Shown here: positions 53,140-62,026 of the stretch, piece by piece
How the letters are laid out: each line of letters begins with the position of its first letter
How positions within the stretch are numbered: the first letter of the stretch is position 1
DNA from: Methylobacterium bullatum
GTDB taxonomy: Bacteria; Pseudomonadota; Alphaproteobacteria; Rhizobiales; Beijerinckiaceae
Reading direction: 5' to 3'
Assembly (NCBI GenBank): GCA_902712845.1
Contig: LR743504.1
Span: 4,004,001 to 4,068,000 of the forward strand
Length of the DNA: 64,000 nt
Made by a program: the position numbers and the translations under genes
Notes under the pieces: model-generated
Told to the model about the DNA's origin: nothing
Database searches by the model: none
The model's input: the letters and a program-made list of their open reading frames with translations, nothing else

Positions 53140-53170
53140 AAAAACCCCATGCGCCGGGCGGCACATGGGG
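53140..53170 (-). terminator. Terminator of the lanmodulin gene
   Basis: Read leftward, CCCCATG-TGCC pairs with GGCG-CATGGGG and is followed by TTTTT. It lies 60 bases beyond the stop codon and gives the gene a stand-alone transcript. Confidence 0.85.
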
Positions 53171-53229
53171 TCTGGTCGGTGTTCGAAACCGTGGTCCGGC
53201 CCGCTCGCGGCGAGCGGGGCCCCGCCTGC

Positions 53230-53640
53230 TTACTTGAGCAGCTTGACCAGGGCCTTGCCGGCCGGGGTCTTCAGCTCGGCGGCATCGAGGGTGCCGTCGT
53301 TGTCCGGATCGGCCGCCTTGAAGCGGGACTCGACCAGGGCGAGGTACTCTTTCTTGTCGAGGGTGCCGTCCTTGTCCGGATCGGCTTCCGCGATCACCTT
53401 CTTGCCGCCGCGACCCTTGAGCTCCTTGGCGTCGAGGGTGCCGTCCTTGTCGCCTTCGAGGGCGTCGAACTTGGCGCTGGCGACGGCCTGGACTTCCTTC
53501 AGGTCGATCGTGTCGTCATTGTCGGTGTCGATCATCGAGATGATCTTGTTGCCCTTGGCGGAGGCCGGGGTGGCGACGGCGAAGGGAACGGCCAGGGCGG
53601 CGATGGCAAGGAAAAGAGGGAGCTTTGACCGGTTGAGCAT
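53230..53640 (-). CDS. lanM: Lanmodulin-like EF-hand protein
   Basis: The 136-residue exported protein has a signal peptide (residues 1-28, ending TPASA) and four EF-hand loops: EF1 38-49 DTDNDDTIDLKE, EF2 62-73 EGDKDGTLDAKE, EF3 87-98 DPDKDGTLDKKE, EF4 111-122 DPDNDGTLDAAE. Loops are separated by only 12-13 residues, and all have Asp at position 9; both are hallmarks of lanmodulin, the picomolar lanthanide-binding protein of Methylobacterium. Only EF3 and EF4 keep the characteristic Pro at position 2. EF1 has Thr there and Asp in place of Gly at position 6; EF2 starts with Glu-Gly. Its partner methanol dehydrogenase genes are not nearby. Confidence 0.9.
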   Translation of the reverse strand: MLNRSKLPLFLAIAALAVPFAVATPASAKGNKIISMIDTDNDDTIDLKEVQAVASAKFDALEGDKDGTLDAKELKGRGGKKVIAEADPDKDGTLDKKEYLALVESRFKAADPDNDGTLDAAELKTPAGKALVKLLK

Positions 53641-53888
53641 GCGTAAACCTCCTAATTGCGTCAGCGTTGTGGAACTATCACAGGCTTTTGCAGATGCGAA
53701 GGTGCTCTATTGCAAGGCAGCGGCCCGTACCTGGGGCGGCTGTGGATGACAGACCCTCCGATACCGGCGGATCGGAGCCACAAACGGCACGTGCACACGA
53801 CACATGCCACTGATGACGGATTGATTTTCCCTACTCCTCCATGAAGGAGCGATGTCGTGGGAAGCAATGAAGGACATGATCCATCACT

Positions 53889-55457
53889 ATGTTGCAGCCC
53901 GTCATGGAAACCGGCCGTCGTCTTCTGAGGCGCATCTGGCGTTGGGCCGTCTTCAGGGGGACGGGATTCAAGTACCGGGATTTCGAATCGGCCTTCGAGC
54001 GAGGCGATTGGCCGACGATCCTGACACGGGCCCGTGATGGCGAGCGACTCAAGAAAAGCCCGTCGATGATGGGCATGTTCATCCGCGCCGCCGGCGAGAT
54101 GCGCGACGTCGAAGCATTGGCCTGGGCCGAAAGCCAGTGCCTGGGCGCGCGATGGTCGACGCGGGATCGGTATGCGGTGAGCCAGAGGTTCCTGATGCTC
54201 GGCGAAGCGGCTGCCGCATGGGCGGTCTTCACCGCCGATGCGGCAGTGATGGCCGAGGCGAGATTCGCGCATCAGGCGAAATCGTTTCTCCCCCATACCA
54301 AGGATGCCGCCCTCCGCTCGGAGATTAAGGCGGCCATGGCGAAGGTCGTCCCTGTCGGGTCTTCCGCTGCGGCTGCCGTCGCGAAGGCGGCGGCCACGAC
54401 GATTCGATTTCCGTTCTCCGGCTCCGGGCAGCGGATTCAGGGCTCCGTCGAGATCCGGTCGAGCGAGCGCACCCCGCCGCGCCATGCCATCAAGATCGCC
54501 GCCGATATCGAGAGCTTCCGGACCAAGGTCGCCCGGGCAAAGCCGCCCGAGATCATCGAGCACCGGGAGGTGTTCGTGGACCGGAACGGCCAGATCTGGA
54601 AGGAGGACGGCAGCGTCATCGTCTCGAAGGGAACACCCGTTTCCGGTCTGTCGCGCACGGAGGTGCCAGGCATCGCCACAGGCTTCTTCGCCATCAAGAG
54701 TACGCGCGGAATTTATCACTGGCTGGTGGATCGCCTGCCGCTCTTTGCTTGGATGCTGAAGGACGGGGCGCCGGATGCGGCGATCCTCCTGAGCGACCAG
54801 GCCCCCTCCTTCGAGAAGGAGACCCTGCGTCTGGCCGGCCTGCCCCAGACGGTGGTGGATGTCGGCGATGCGGTCTTCGTCCAGCGGCTGCTGATCGCCC
54901 GCAGCGGCATGCAGGGTTTCAGCTATTGGGACCAGGTGGCACCCGTCATAGAGCGGGTGAAGCGGTCCGCCCGGGCGATCGCCGCGCAGGAAAACGTGAG
55001 CGCCGGCGATGCGATCTACATTTCCCGCCGCGATTCGAGCCGGCGGGTCATGAGGAACGAAGCCGAACTCGAGGCGCAGATCACGGCCAGGGGCTATGTG
55101 GGCATCGCCCTCGGGACCATGCCCCTCTGGCAGCAGGTCTTCCTCGTCTCGTCGGCTAAGCGGATCGTCGCTCCTCATGGGGCAGGGTTGGCGCATATCG
55201 TCTTCTCGGAGCCCGGAACCCACATCACCGAGATCGTGCCGGTCCAGGACGGGACCTACTTCCTGCGTCTGAACTATGCCCGGCTCAGCATCGTGATGGG
55301 GCACCGCTATCGGGGCTGGCTCGAGCCTCACCACGGCGCCATGGACAGCTGGACCGTGGATGCCCCGGCCTTCATCGGTTATCTCGACGAGCGGCCCGGC
55401 GATGCGGCCGCTCACGGTCGCGTGGAGGATGCCGGCGACCGGTCCCGGATGGGGTGA
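53889..55457 (+). CDS. Glycosyltransferase family 61-like (DUF563)
   Basis: The 522-residue protein has a helical N-terminal part (residues 1-150) and a C-terminal GT61/DUF563 domain. Typical motifs are GIYHWLVDRLPLFAWM, DAIYISRRDSSRRVMRNE and SAKRIVAPHGAGLAHIVFSE. Such enzymes act in capsule or surface polysaccharide synthesis. There is no membrane segment. The ATG at 53889 is used; ATG 53904 is an alternative. The next rightward gene also looks connected with polysaccharide export. Confidence 0.8.
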   Translation: MLQPVMETGRRLLRRIWRWAVFRGTGFKYRDFESAFERGDWPTILTRARDGERLKKSPSMMGMFIRAAGEMRDVEALAWAESQCLGARWSTRDRYAVSQRFLMLGEAAAAWAVFTADAAVMAEARFAHQAKSFLPHTKDAALRSEIKAAMAKVVPVGSSAAAAVAKAAATTIRFPFSGSGQRIQGSVEIRSSERTPPRHAIKIAADIESFRTKVARAKPPEIIEHREVFVDRNGQIWKEDGSVIVSKGTPVSGLSRTEVPGIATGFFAIKSTRGIYHWLVDRLPLFAWMLKDGAPDAAILLSDQAPSFEKETLRLAGLPQTVVDVGDAVFVQRLLIARSGMQGFSYWDQVAPVIERVKRSARAIAAQENVSAGDAIYISRRDSSRRVMRNEAELEAQITARGYVGIALGTMPLWQQVFLVSSAKRIVAPHGAGLAHIVFSEPGTHITEIVPVQDGTYFLRLNYARLSIVMGHRYRGWLEPHHGAMDSWTVDAPAFIGYLDERPGDAAAHGRVEDAGDRSRMG

Positions 55458-55770
55458 AGGATCCCTTGTCCGGCGGCGGATCACGCGATTGTTGGACGCG
55501 TCCCGACGAATGCACGCCCTCATTCCGGCCACGTCGTTGCAGCAAGGGCTGCGTTCATGAGAGACACCCGGCACCGGCATGGGGGCCGGGCTCGGTCGGC
55601 CGGGTCGAAGCGTTCGGCTAAGTCTTTGTCGAGGCGCGATGTATCGATGGGGGCTGTTGCGTCCTCGCGTGACGCGGCATTAGATTTCGGGTTGGGAGAT
55701 CGGGATTGGGCGCTCGACCGGGAACACGTTCAGTGAAGGGCTGTCCACCGGTCTGCGGGCGAGATGGTTC
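55458..55770. other. Intergenic region, 313 bp, no gene seen
   Basis: The gap lies between the glycosyltransferase and the pseudo-ATPase fusion gene, both rightward. No hairpin or coding sequence was recognised, so the second gene may have its own promoter here. Confidence 0.45.
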
Positions 55771-57855
55771 ATGCTGATCTTGGAGAACGTCTGGGTCAGG
55801 TCGCTCCAGTCGCGGTCGCATGCGGTTCTGTGCGGCCTCTCCGGGGTCATCCCGACGAACCGTCGCGTCGGCATCCTCTGCGCCTCGAAGATCGAGCGCC
55901 GTGCGTTCAGCGACCTCATCGCGGGGGTGCGGCAGCCCGCCATAGGCAAGGTGCGGCGCGAGGCGGACATATCGAGTCCCGTCGGTCGCATGGCTGGGAT
56001 CGTCGCGCTCCATACTCTGAGGCGGAACTGCGTGTTCGCGGCCAAGATGCACCGCATCGAGCCGGGGAGCCTGATCAAATTCGTCGCCTTCGTGGCCAAT
56101 ATCGATGCCTTCATGGACGTGCCCTACAAGCACGTGCCCGCCGATATCGCCGTGGCGTTTCGGTATGCCCTGTCCTACGGGCTGCCCTACGAGACCTACT
56201 TCGTCGACGGTGACATTCTTCCACAAACGGCTGAGTTCACCGACCGTTTCGCCAGCGTGATCAAGCAACGCTCGGCCATGAGCGGCTTCATCGTCATTTC
56301 GTCGAACGTCGCCCAGGTGCGGGAGTTTTGCGACATCGTCGGCGTGGTACAGGCCGATAAGATCGTCCTCTACTCCAATGCTCAGCGGGCCATCCACGAA
56401 TACATGAGGCTGGTCGACCTCAACAAGCCCGACGTCGATGCCACCGAGACCTTGCTGGCGCGGATCCGTCGCGCCCTGAAGCTCGAGGATTGGCCGATGG
56501 TGGCCGCCATCGCCTCGTCCGAGATGCAGGACGATCCGGATAGCCCTACGGCGATCTGGCTGTATGGGGAACTCGCCCTGTCGCGGGGGGACCGTCGACG
56601 CGGCATCGACCTGATCATACGCGCCTGTCAGGCCAACCCCTCCTTCGAGGAGCCGTGGAAGGCGCTGGCGCGCGTCGCCGAAGACGAGCAGGACGAGGAG
56701 AGGCTCAAGCTCCTGGCCTCCGTGCTGATGACCAACGGTCAATGCCGGATCCTGCGGATGGCCGCCAAGATCATCGAGCAGACCGGCACCGATGAGGCGG
56801 CCGTCGACGCTTGGCGCCGGGTCGCTGCCGCGGCTCGGACGGATTTGGGCATCCTGGTCGAAGCCGGCGACCGCCTGCTCCGCGCCGGTGCGGGGGAGGA
56901 TGCGGCTCGGATCTTCGAGGCCGCCTATGCGGCCGATCCGACGAATGGCCGCCTCCTGGTGATGCTCTACCGCAGTGAACTACTCTTTTCCGACAACGAA
57001 CGGTTGGCCGAATTGGCGGCTCTCATCGTGGAGTTCTACCCGGAGGAAGCCGAACGGGCCGTGCGCCTTGCCCAGCGCGCGCGCCGTCCGGAGGTGAAGG
57101 CGATCGAGGATGGCGGCTCGTCTACCCTGCTCGAGTCCGCTGCCGAGGAAGCCCTCCCGGCAAGAATCGGGCGCGCCCTGAAACAGCAGGATGTCGACGC
57201 CCTGGCCGAGATCGCCGAGGCCGAGATCCGGCGGGAGGCGGACGGCGCCACCGGCATCTGGCTTCTCGGTGAGATCGCCCTCATCAAGGGGGACCGCGAG
57301 CGCGGCGGGGAACTGATCCTGCGCGCGTGCCAGACGGATGCCGAGTTGGAAGAGCCCTGGAAGACTCTGGGGCGTCTCGCGGAAGAGGAAAAGAACGAGG
57401 AGCGGCTCAGCTATTACGTTTCCGCCCTGATGACCAATGGTCAGGGCCGGATTCGACGGCTGGCCGCCAAGGCACTCGAGCAGACGGGCGACGAGGAATC
57501 GATCCTGGCCGCGTGGCGTGCCGTCGCCCATGTGGCCGGCGCGGATCTCGGCCTGGTGCTGGAGGCGGGTGACCGGCTGTTTCGTTATGGCGCCGCCGGC
57601 GAGGCGGCTCAGGTCCTGTCACGGGCGCTTCAGGTCGATCCCAGGAATGGACGCGTGCTGATGCTGCTCTATCGCTGCGAACTGACCTTCTCCGACGACG
57701 AGCGCCTGATGGCGCTCGCAGGCCAGATCAACGAGGTCTCCCCGGCCGAGATCGACCGCGCGATCCGTCTCACCTTCAATGCGCGCAAGGCGGACCTCGG
57801 CAAGCGGATGAAGGAACGGTTCAAGCAGCCCGCTCCCAGCGACGTGAGCGCCTGA
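55771..57855 (+). CDS. Pseudo-ABC-ATPase domain fused to duplicated helical modules
   Basis: Residues 1-215 follow the fold order of KpsT/Wzt polysaccharide-export ATPases, but the active site has decayed. The Walker A position reads GILCASKIERRAFSDLIAG without GKS/T, the signature position reads KHVPADIAVAFRYALSYG without SGG, and Walker B reads TYFVDGDIL with Gly for the catalytic Glu. Residues 229-438 and 462-673 are two copies of one helical, TPR-like module (shared blocks: RGxxLIxRACQ, EEPWKxLxRxAE, VLMTNGQ or ALMTNGQ, SDxERLxxLA). ATP hydrolysis is therefore unlikely; a scaffold or regulator of capsule export is the best inference. It is 313 bases after a GT61-type gene. Confidence 0.75.
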   Translation: MLILENVWVRSLQSRSHAVLCGLSGVIPTNRRVGILCASKIERRAFSDLIAGVRQPAIGKVRREADISSPVGRMAGIVALHTLRRNCVFAAKMHRIEPGSLIKFVAFVANIDAFMDVPYKHVPADIAVAFRYALSYGLPYETYFVDGDILPQTAEFTDRFASVIKQRSAMSGFIVISSNVAQVREFCDIVGVVQADKIVLYSNAQRAIHEYMRLVDLNKPDVDATETLLARIRRALKLEDWPMVAAIASSEMQDDPDSPTAIWLYGELALSRGDRRRGIDLIIRACQANPSFEEPWKALARVAEDEQDEERLKLLASVLMTNGQCRILRMAAKIIEQTGTDEAAVDAWRRVAAAARTDLGILVEAGDRLLRAGAGEDAARIFEAAYAADPTNGRLLVMLYRSELLFSDNERLAELAALIVEFYPEEAERAVRLAQRARRPEVKAIEDGGSSTLLESAAEEALPARIGRALKQQDVDALAEIAEAEIRREADGATGIWLLGEIALIKGDRERGGELILRACQTDAELEEPWKTLGRLAEEEKNEERLSYYVSALMTNGQGRIRRLAAKALEQTGDEESILAAWRAVAHVAGADLGLVLEAGDRLFRYGAAGEAAQVLSRALQVDPRNGRVLMLLYRCELTFSDDERLMALAGQINEVSPAEIDRAIRLTFNARKADLGKRMKERFKQPAPSDVSA

Positions 57856-57867
57856 GCGGAGGCGGCC

Positions 57868-58959
57868 TTACGCCTCCCGCACACCGGGCTTCTGCCCCGG
57901 ATCGAAGGTGAAGACGACGCCCGCCTGTTCGAGAACCTGACGGACCGCCTGCACCGTGTCGCGTCGCGGGCGGATGGTCGCTTCCGGATCTTCGATCCGC
58001 ACGATGGTCGAGACCGATACGCTCGCCCGGCGCGCCAACTCGTCCTTCGACAGGCCGGCCATCCCGCGCGCCGCCCGGACCTGTGCGGAGGTGAGATCCC
58101 CGCTGCCGCGGCCGATATCTGTCGCGGGCCCGCGAGCGTCCGTGCTCGACGAAGCCGCCTGGAAGCGGCTCTGTCCGGGGACGCTCAGGCACACGCCGAC
58201 CCATTCCTTCACCGAGCCGTCCCGGTTCATGATTGGCACGCCACGGGCGTTGAACCAGCGATAGACCCCATCGACGCAGAGAATTCTGTAGTCGGTGTTG
58301 TAGGCCGTGTCGTGGCTGAGAGCCGTGCGCCAGGCGAAGTTCGTGCGTTCCCTGTCGTCGGAATGCAGGACGTCGATCCAGCCGAGGCCCTGGAACTGCT
58401 CGTGTCGCTGCCCGGTGAGCTCTTCCCAGAGCGGCATGTCGATCGACTTCCCATCGGGGCTGACGATCCAGACCACCGCAGCCGTGGCCGAGAGCAGAGC
58501 CTCGAAGCGATCGGGTCCCTGTTTGGTGGAATGCTTCGCATCATAGCGATCGGTCACGTCCTCGACGACGCCGATCGCCTGGCTCGGGCGGTTGCCGGGG
58601 CCGAGCACCACCTCGGCATGGCTGGCGATCCAGCGCAAAGTCTGGTCCGGCCGGATGATGCGGAACTCGCGCCGGAGCGGCTGGCCTTCGCGCAGAAGGG
58701 TCAGCATATCCGTATGCGCGGCACGGTCGTCGGGATGCATCATGGCCTCCACGACGCCGAAGCTCAGGGCAACCGAGGGGGACAGGCCGAGTACGCGATG
58801 GAGGCCGATCGACCCGTGGATGTCGAGCTCTTCGAGGTCCGCCGACCAGAAGCCGACATCCGTGGCATGTTGCATGAGCTTCAGAAGGCGGCGGGAGGGC
58901 AACCGGCGCGATGCGCCATCCGACCGTCCGGATGGATCCATCGACGACCGTGGCGGCAT
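57868..58959 (-). CDS. PAS-PAS-XRE sensory regulator
   Basis: The 363-residue protein has two PAS domains (residues about 25-145 with MHPDDRAAHTDMLTLLREGQ and GVVEDVTDRYDAK; 150-265 with DVLHSDDRERTNFAW and YRWFNARGVPIMNRDGSV). A C-terminal helix-turn-helix follows (GLSKDELARRASVSVSTIVR, then IEDPEATIRP). The last part resembles short XRE proteins with a VVFTFDPG end. It probably senses a ligand or redox state in the cytoplasm and binds DNA directly; no kinase domain is present. Confidence 0.85.
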   Translation of the reverse strand: MPPRSSMDPSGRSDGASRRLPSRRLLKLMQHATDVGFWSADLEELDIHGSIGLHRVLGLSPSVALSFGVVEAMMHPDDRAAHTDMLTLLREGQPLRREFRIIRPDQTLRWIASHAEVVLGPGNRPSQAIGVVEDVTDRYDAKHSTKQGPDRFEALLSATAAVVWIVSPDGKSIDMPLWEELTGQRHEQFQGLGWIDVLHSDDRERTNFAWRTALSHDTAYNTDYRILCVDGVYRWFNARGVPIMNRDGSVKEWVGVCLSVPGQSRFQAASSSTDARGPATDIGRGSGDLTSAQVRAARGMAGLSKDELARRASVSVSTIVRIEDPEATIRPRRDTVQAVRQVLEQAGVVFTFDPGQKPGVREA

Positions 58960-59348
58960 GCTTCTTTCTCCTTGGCCTATGTGCCGCCTGACATGAACGA
59001 TTTTATGCCAGGATGTTCCGAAACACTATGTCGTTGCGTGCTTTTCTCTTGCCGCACAACCCGTTGTAGGGCGAATGGGGAATAATTTCGCCCGGTGCAT
59101 TTTCGGTCCCCGCTGCCATCCCGTGGATGGGCGAGGTCATGCATCTATCCCAGCCCTCCTGTGAGCGCCCGCCACAGCCGCGCCCATGACGCAACCGGCG
59201 CGATCGCCCCTTTCGATGCTGGCGAACTCGCATGTCGCGTGCCGGTGACGGGAGCCGAAGAGGGATTCTCGGCGGTCTCGGGCGATGTCGCGGTGGAAGG
59301 GCCGTAGCGGTGCGGGGGCGGCTTCGCCCGCCGCACATGACGTCCCGC
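58960..59348. other. Intergenic region, 389 bp, with one hairpin
   Basis: It carries the promoter of the PAS-XRE gene at its left end. At the right, TGCGG-GGGCG-GCTT-CGCCC-G-CCGCA (59311-59335) forms a hairpin 14 bases beyond the stop of the amidohydrolase and probably terminates that operon. No coding sequence is supported. Confidence 0.5.
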
Positions 59349-60605
59349 TCAGCCGACCCGAACCGGTGCGTTGGCCAGGGTCAGAAGGGTCTGGAGCAGG
59401 ACATCGGCGCCAGCGGTGCAATCGCCTTGAGTCGCCGATTCCGCCTCGTTGTGGCTGATCCCGTCGCGGCATGGCACGAAGATCATGGCCGTCGGGGCGA
59501 GGGCGGCGATGTTGCAGGCATCGTGGCCCGCCCCCGAGACCATGCGGCGATGGCTGAAACCCAATCCCTTGGTCGCCGCCTCGACGGCGCCCACCACTCC
59601 GGCATCGAACGGCACCGGCTCCTTTCGCCAGATCCGGGTCAGCTCGATGGTGAGCTTGCGCCGGTCGGCGATGGCGTCGAGTTCCGCCCGCAATTCGCTT
59701 TCGACCGCATCGAGGGTCTCGGCATTCGGGTCGCGCACGTCGAGGGTAAAGCGGATGCGGCCGGGAATGACATTGCGCGACGGCGCGCCGATCGCCGCTT
59801 CGCCGATCGTCGCCACCGCCGTGGGGCCGTGGGCATGGGCGATCCGCTCGACGGCCAGCGCGATTTCGGCGAAGCCGGTGAGGGCGTCGCGCCGGCGCGG
59901 CATCGGCGTCGTGCCGGCATGGCTCTCGAAACCCGTCACCACGCCGTCGAACCAGGCGATCCCCTGCCCGCCCTCGACGACGCCGATGGTGGTCCCCTCG
60001 GCCTCCAGGATCGGACCCTGCTCGATATGCAGTTCCACGAAAGCGCCGATCCTGCGCTCGCCCACCGCCTCGTCTCCGAGATAGCCGATGGCCTCCAGCG
60101 CCTGCCTCACCTCGATGCCGGCGGCATCGCGCCGGGAATGGATGTCCTCTACCGTGAACTCGCCCGCATAGGCGGCGGACGCCATCATGGCGGGCGCGTA
60201 GCGCGAGCCCTCCTCGTTGGTCCAGTTGATCAGGAGCAGGGGCGCCTCGGTCTCGATGCCGGCATCGTTGAGGGCGCGCATGACTTCGAGCCCCGCCAAG
60301 GTGCCGAGGATGCCGTCGAACTTGCCCCCCGTGGGCTGCGTGTCGAGATGCGAGCCGCAGGCGACGGGAAGACGCGTCATGTCGCGGCCGCGCCGCAGGG
60401 CGAACTGGGTGCCGAGCGCGTCGACGCGCACGTCCAGACCCGCCGCCTCGCAGGCATCCCGGAACCAGTCCCGGACCCGGCCATCCTCCTGCGACAAGGT
60501 CAGCCGGTTGATTCCGCCGGCCGGGGTGGCGCCGAAGCGGGCGGTCTCCATGATCGTGGACCACAGGCGCGCGCCGTCGACGCGGAGATTGTGGGTCGTG
60601 CTCAT
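59349..60605 (-). CDS. M20 amidohydrolase, N-carbamoyl-L-amino-acid hydrolase-like
   Basis: The 418-residue enzyme belongs to the HyuC/AllC branch of M20 peptidases. Metal ligands are in CGSHLDTQPTGGKFDG, INWTNEEGSRYAP and ELHIEQGPILE; GFESHAGTTPMPRRRDAL and VSGAGHDACNIA complete the dimer-type active site. It should hydrolyse N-carbamoyl amino acids, allantoate or related ureides, releasing ammonia and CO2 or an amide product. It follows the ABC ATPase gene by 45 bases, which suggests that the transporter imports its substrate. Confidence 0.88.
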   Translation of the reverse strand: MSTTHNLRVDGARLWSTIMETARFGATPAGGINRLTLSQEDGRVRDWFRDACEAAGLDVRVDALGTQFALRRGRDMTRLPVACGSHLDTQPTGGKFDGILGTLAGLEVMRALNDAGIETEAPLLLINWTNEEGSRYAPAMMASAAYAGEFTVEDIHSRRDAAGIEVRQALEAIGYLGDEAVGERRIGAFVELHIEQGPILEAEGTTIGVVEGGQGIAWFDGVVTGFESHAGTTPMPRRRDALTGFAEIALAVERIAHAHGPTAVATIGEAAIGAPSRNVIPGRIRFTLDVRDPNAETLDAVESELRAELDAIADRRKLTIELTRIWRKEPVPFDAGVVGAVEAATKGLGFSHRRMVSGAGHDACNIAALAPTAMIFVPCRDGISHNEAESATQGDCTAGADVLLQTLLTLANAPVRVG

Positions 60606-60650
60606 CGGCGTGTCCGTTGTTGTCTTGGTCCGGATGAAACGAATGCGCCC

Positions 60651-61670
60651 TTACGCCTCCACCATCTCCGCCCGCTGCGCCTGGAAGCTCCGCGCCGCCT
60701 CATCGGTCTTCCAGCAGGCGGCGCGATGGCCCGGTCCGGCCTCGACCACCGGCGGGTCGCCCACGCGGCAGCGTTCCTCGGCAAGGAAGCAGCGCGGTGC
60801 GAAGGGGCAGCCAGGCTGGCGGTTGGCGAGGTCGGGCGGGCTTCCCGGGATGGTCTGGAGCCGGGAGCCCTTGGCGAGCGCCCCGTCGGCGCGGCTGCGC
60901 AGCAGGCCGATCGTGTAGGGATGATGCGGGTTCAGCACCACCTGCCGGGCCGAGCCCTCCTCCACGATGCGGCCGGCATACATCACCGCGATCCGGTCGG
61001 CGACCTCGACGGCGGCACCGAGATCGTGGGTGACGAAGAGGGTGGAGAGCCCGAGCTCCGCCTGCAGGTCGCGCAGGAGCAGCAGGATCTGGATCTGTAC
61101 GGTGGCGTCGAGGGCCGTGGTGGGTTCGTCGGCGAGGAGGACCTTGGGGTTGCAGGCGAGGGCCAGGGCGATCATCGCGCGCTGGCGCATGCCCCCCGAC
61201 ATTTCGTGCGGATAGGCGTCGAGCCGCCGCTCAGGGCTCGGGATGCGCACCCTTTCGAACTGTTGAAGCGCGCGGGCGCGTGCTTCGGCCGCGCCGATCC
61301 CCTCGTGCTGGCGGATCGCCTCCATGATCTGGCGGCCCACCGAATAGACAGGATCGAGGGCCAGCAGCGGCTCCTGGAAGATCATCGCCACTTCGCGGCC
61401 GCGCAATGCCGTCAGGTCGCGCTTACCCATGGCCATCACGTCGCGGCCGGCAACGAGGATGCGGCCTTCGATCGCCGTCTTGCGCTCGGGGTTGAGGCGC
61501 ATGATCGCGCGCAGGGTCACGCTCTTGCCCGAGCCCGACTCGCCGATGAGGGCGATGGCCTGGCCTCGGCCGAGGGTGAGATCGACCCCATCGACGGCGC
61601 GGACCTTGCCGCCGAAGGTGACCTTCAGGCCCTGGATGGAGACGGCGGGTTCTGTCAGTCCGCCACTCAT
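60651..61670 (-). CDS. Dipeptide-type ABC transporter ATPase (DppD/OppD)
   Basis: The 339-residue ATPase has [15 protein letters not shown] (Walker A), [20 protein letters not shown] (signature), [12 protein letters not shown] (Walker B), [14 protein letters not shown], and the C-terminal oligopeptide-transporter extension with cysteines ([15 protein letters not shown]). It energises uptake of a peptide-like or ureide substrate. The DppF-type partner lies upstream, separated by an IS110 element. The ATG at 61670 begins [12 protein letters not shown]. Confidence 0.9.
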   Translation of the reverse strand: MSGGLTEPAVSIQGLKVTFGGKVRAVDGVDLTLGRGQAIALIGESGSGKSVTLRAIMRLNPERKTAIEGRILVAGRDVMAMGKRDLTALRGREVAMIFQEPLLALDPVYSVGRQIMEAIRQHEGIGAAEARARALQQFERVRIPSPERRLDAYPHEMSGGMRQRAMIALALACNPKVLLADEPTTALDATVQIQILLLLRDLQAELGLSTLFVTHDLGAAVEVADRIAVMYAGRIVEEGSARQVVLNPHHPYTIGLLRSRADGALAKGSRLQTIPGSPPDLANRQPGCPFAPRCFLAEERCRVGDPPVVEAGPGHRAACWKTDEAARSFQAQRAEMVEA

Positions 61671-61719
61671 CGGAAGCCTCCTTGCTGCGTCGAGGGCCGC
61701 GACGGGCTCCTGTCCCTCT

Positions 61720-61728
61720 CCTTGCAGG
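61720..61728. repeat. Left half of an interrupted REP hairpin
   Basis: TCCCTCTCCTTGCAGG ends at 61728. CCTTGCAGG recurs at 63085-63093, followed by AGAGGGA. Joining the two at the shared nine bases restores the hairpin TCCCTCTCCT-TGC-AGGAGAGGGA, so the sequence between looks like an insertion into a REP. Confidence 0.55.
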
Positions 61729-61764
61729 CTGCGATAGTCACACATGTCGCCGGCAGCACGGGTC

Positions 61765-61795
61765 CCCTCTCCTGGAAGGAGAGGGTTGGGGTGAG
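61765..61795. repeat. Left REP copy of a 31-bp inverted pair
   Basis: The 31 bases contain the hairpin CCCTCTCCT-GGA-AGGAGAGGG and a tail TTGGGGTGAG pointing toward the transposase. They are the exact reverse complement of 62981-63011. Confidence 0.85.
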
Positions 61796-62026
61796 GTGTG
61801 GTCCATCTCCGGAAAGCTCGCACACCTTGTATCTGGAAAGGCGTCCCCGGGTGGTGTCCATTCGAGGGTGCGCCGAGTGAGGTGGCCGCCCCACCCGGCG
61901 CGCGGTCCGCGGCGCCCGCCACACCTCTGGCCACAACCGTGGGTGAGCTTTGGGACCGTGGGCCGCTTCGTCACGCACGACCGGACAGTCGCTCGACAGC
62001 CCGTCGCATGGACAAGGCAGGTTACC
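61796..62026 (+). ncRNA. Candidate bridge RNA region of the IS110 element
   Basis: In IS110-group elements the non-coding end before the recombinase gene encodes a bridge RNA whose loops pair with target and donor DNA. Here the region has stem-loops at 61881-61895 (GGTGG-CCGCC-CCACC) and 61897-61916 (GGCGC...GCGCC), and the 11-base match to the right junction at 61984-61994 that could be a donor-pairing guide. The exact RNA ends are not readable. Confidence 0.5.

Noticed and set aside
53661-55580. A 639-codon minus-strand frame opposite the GT61-type glycosyltransferase.
   Set aside because: The plus-strand frame carries GT61 motifs; the antisense frame has none.
59232-61880. An 882-codon plus-strand frame opposite the amidohydrolase and ABC ATPase genes.
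   Set aside because: It crosses two genes and their intergenic gap without any domain, as expected from third-position GC bias on the opposite strand.
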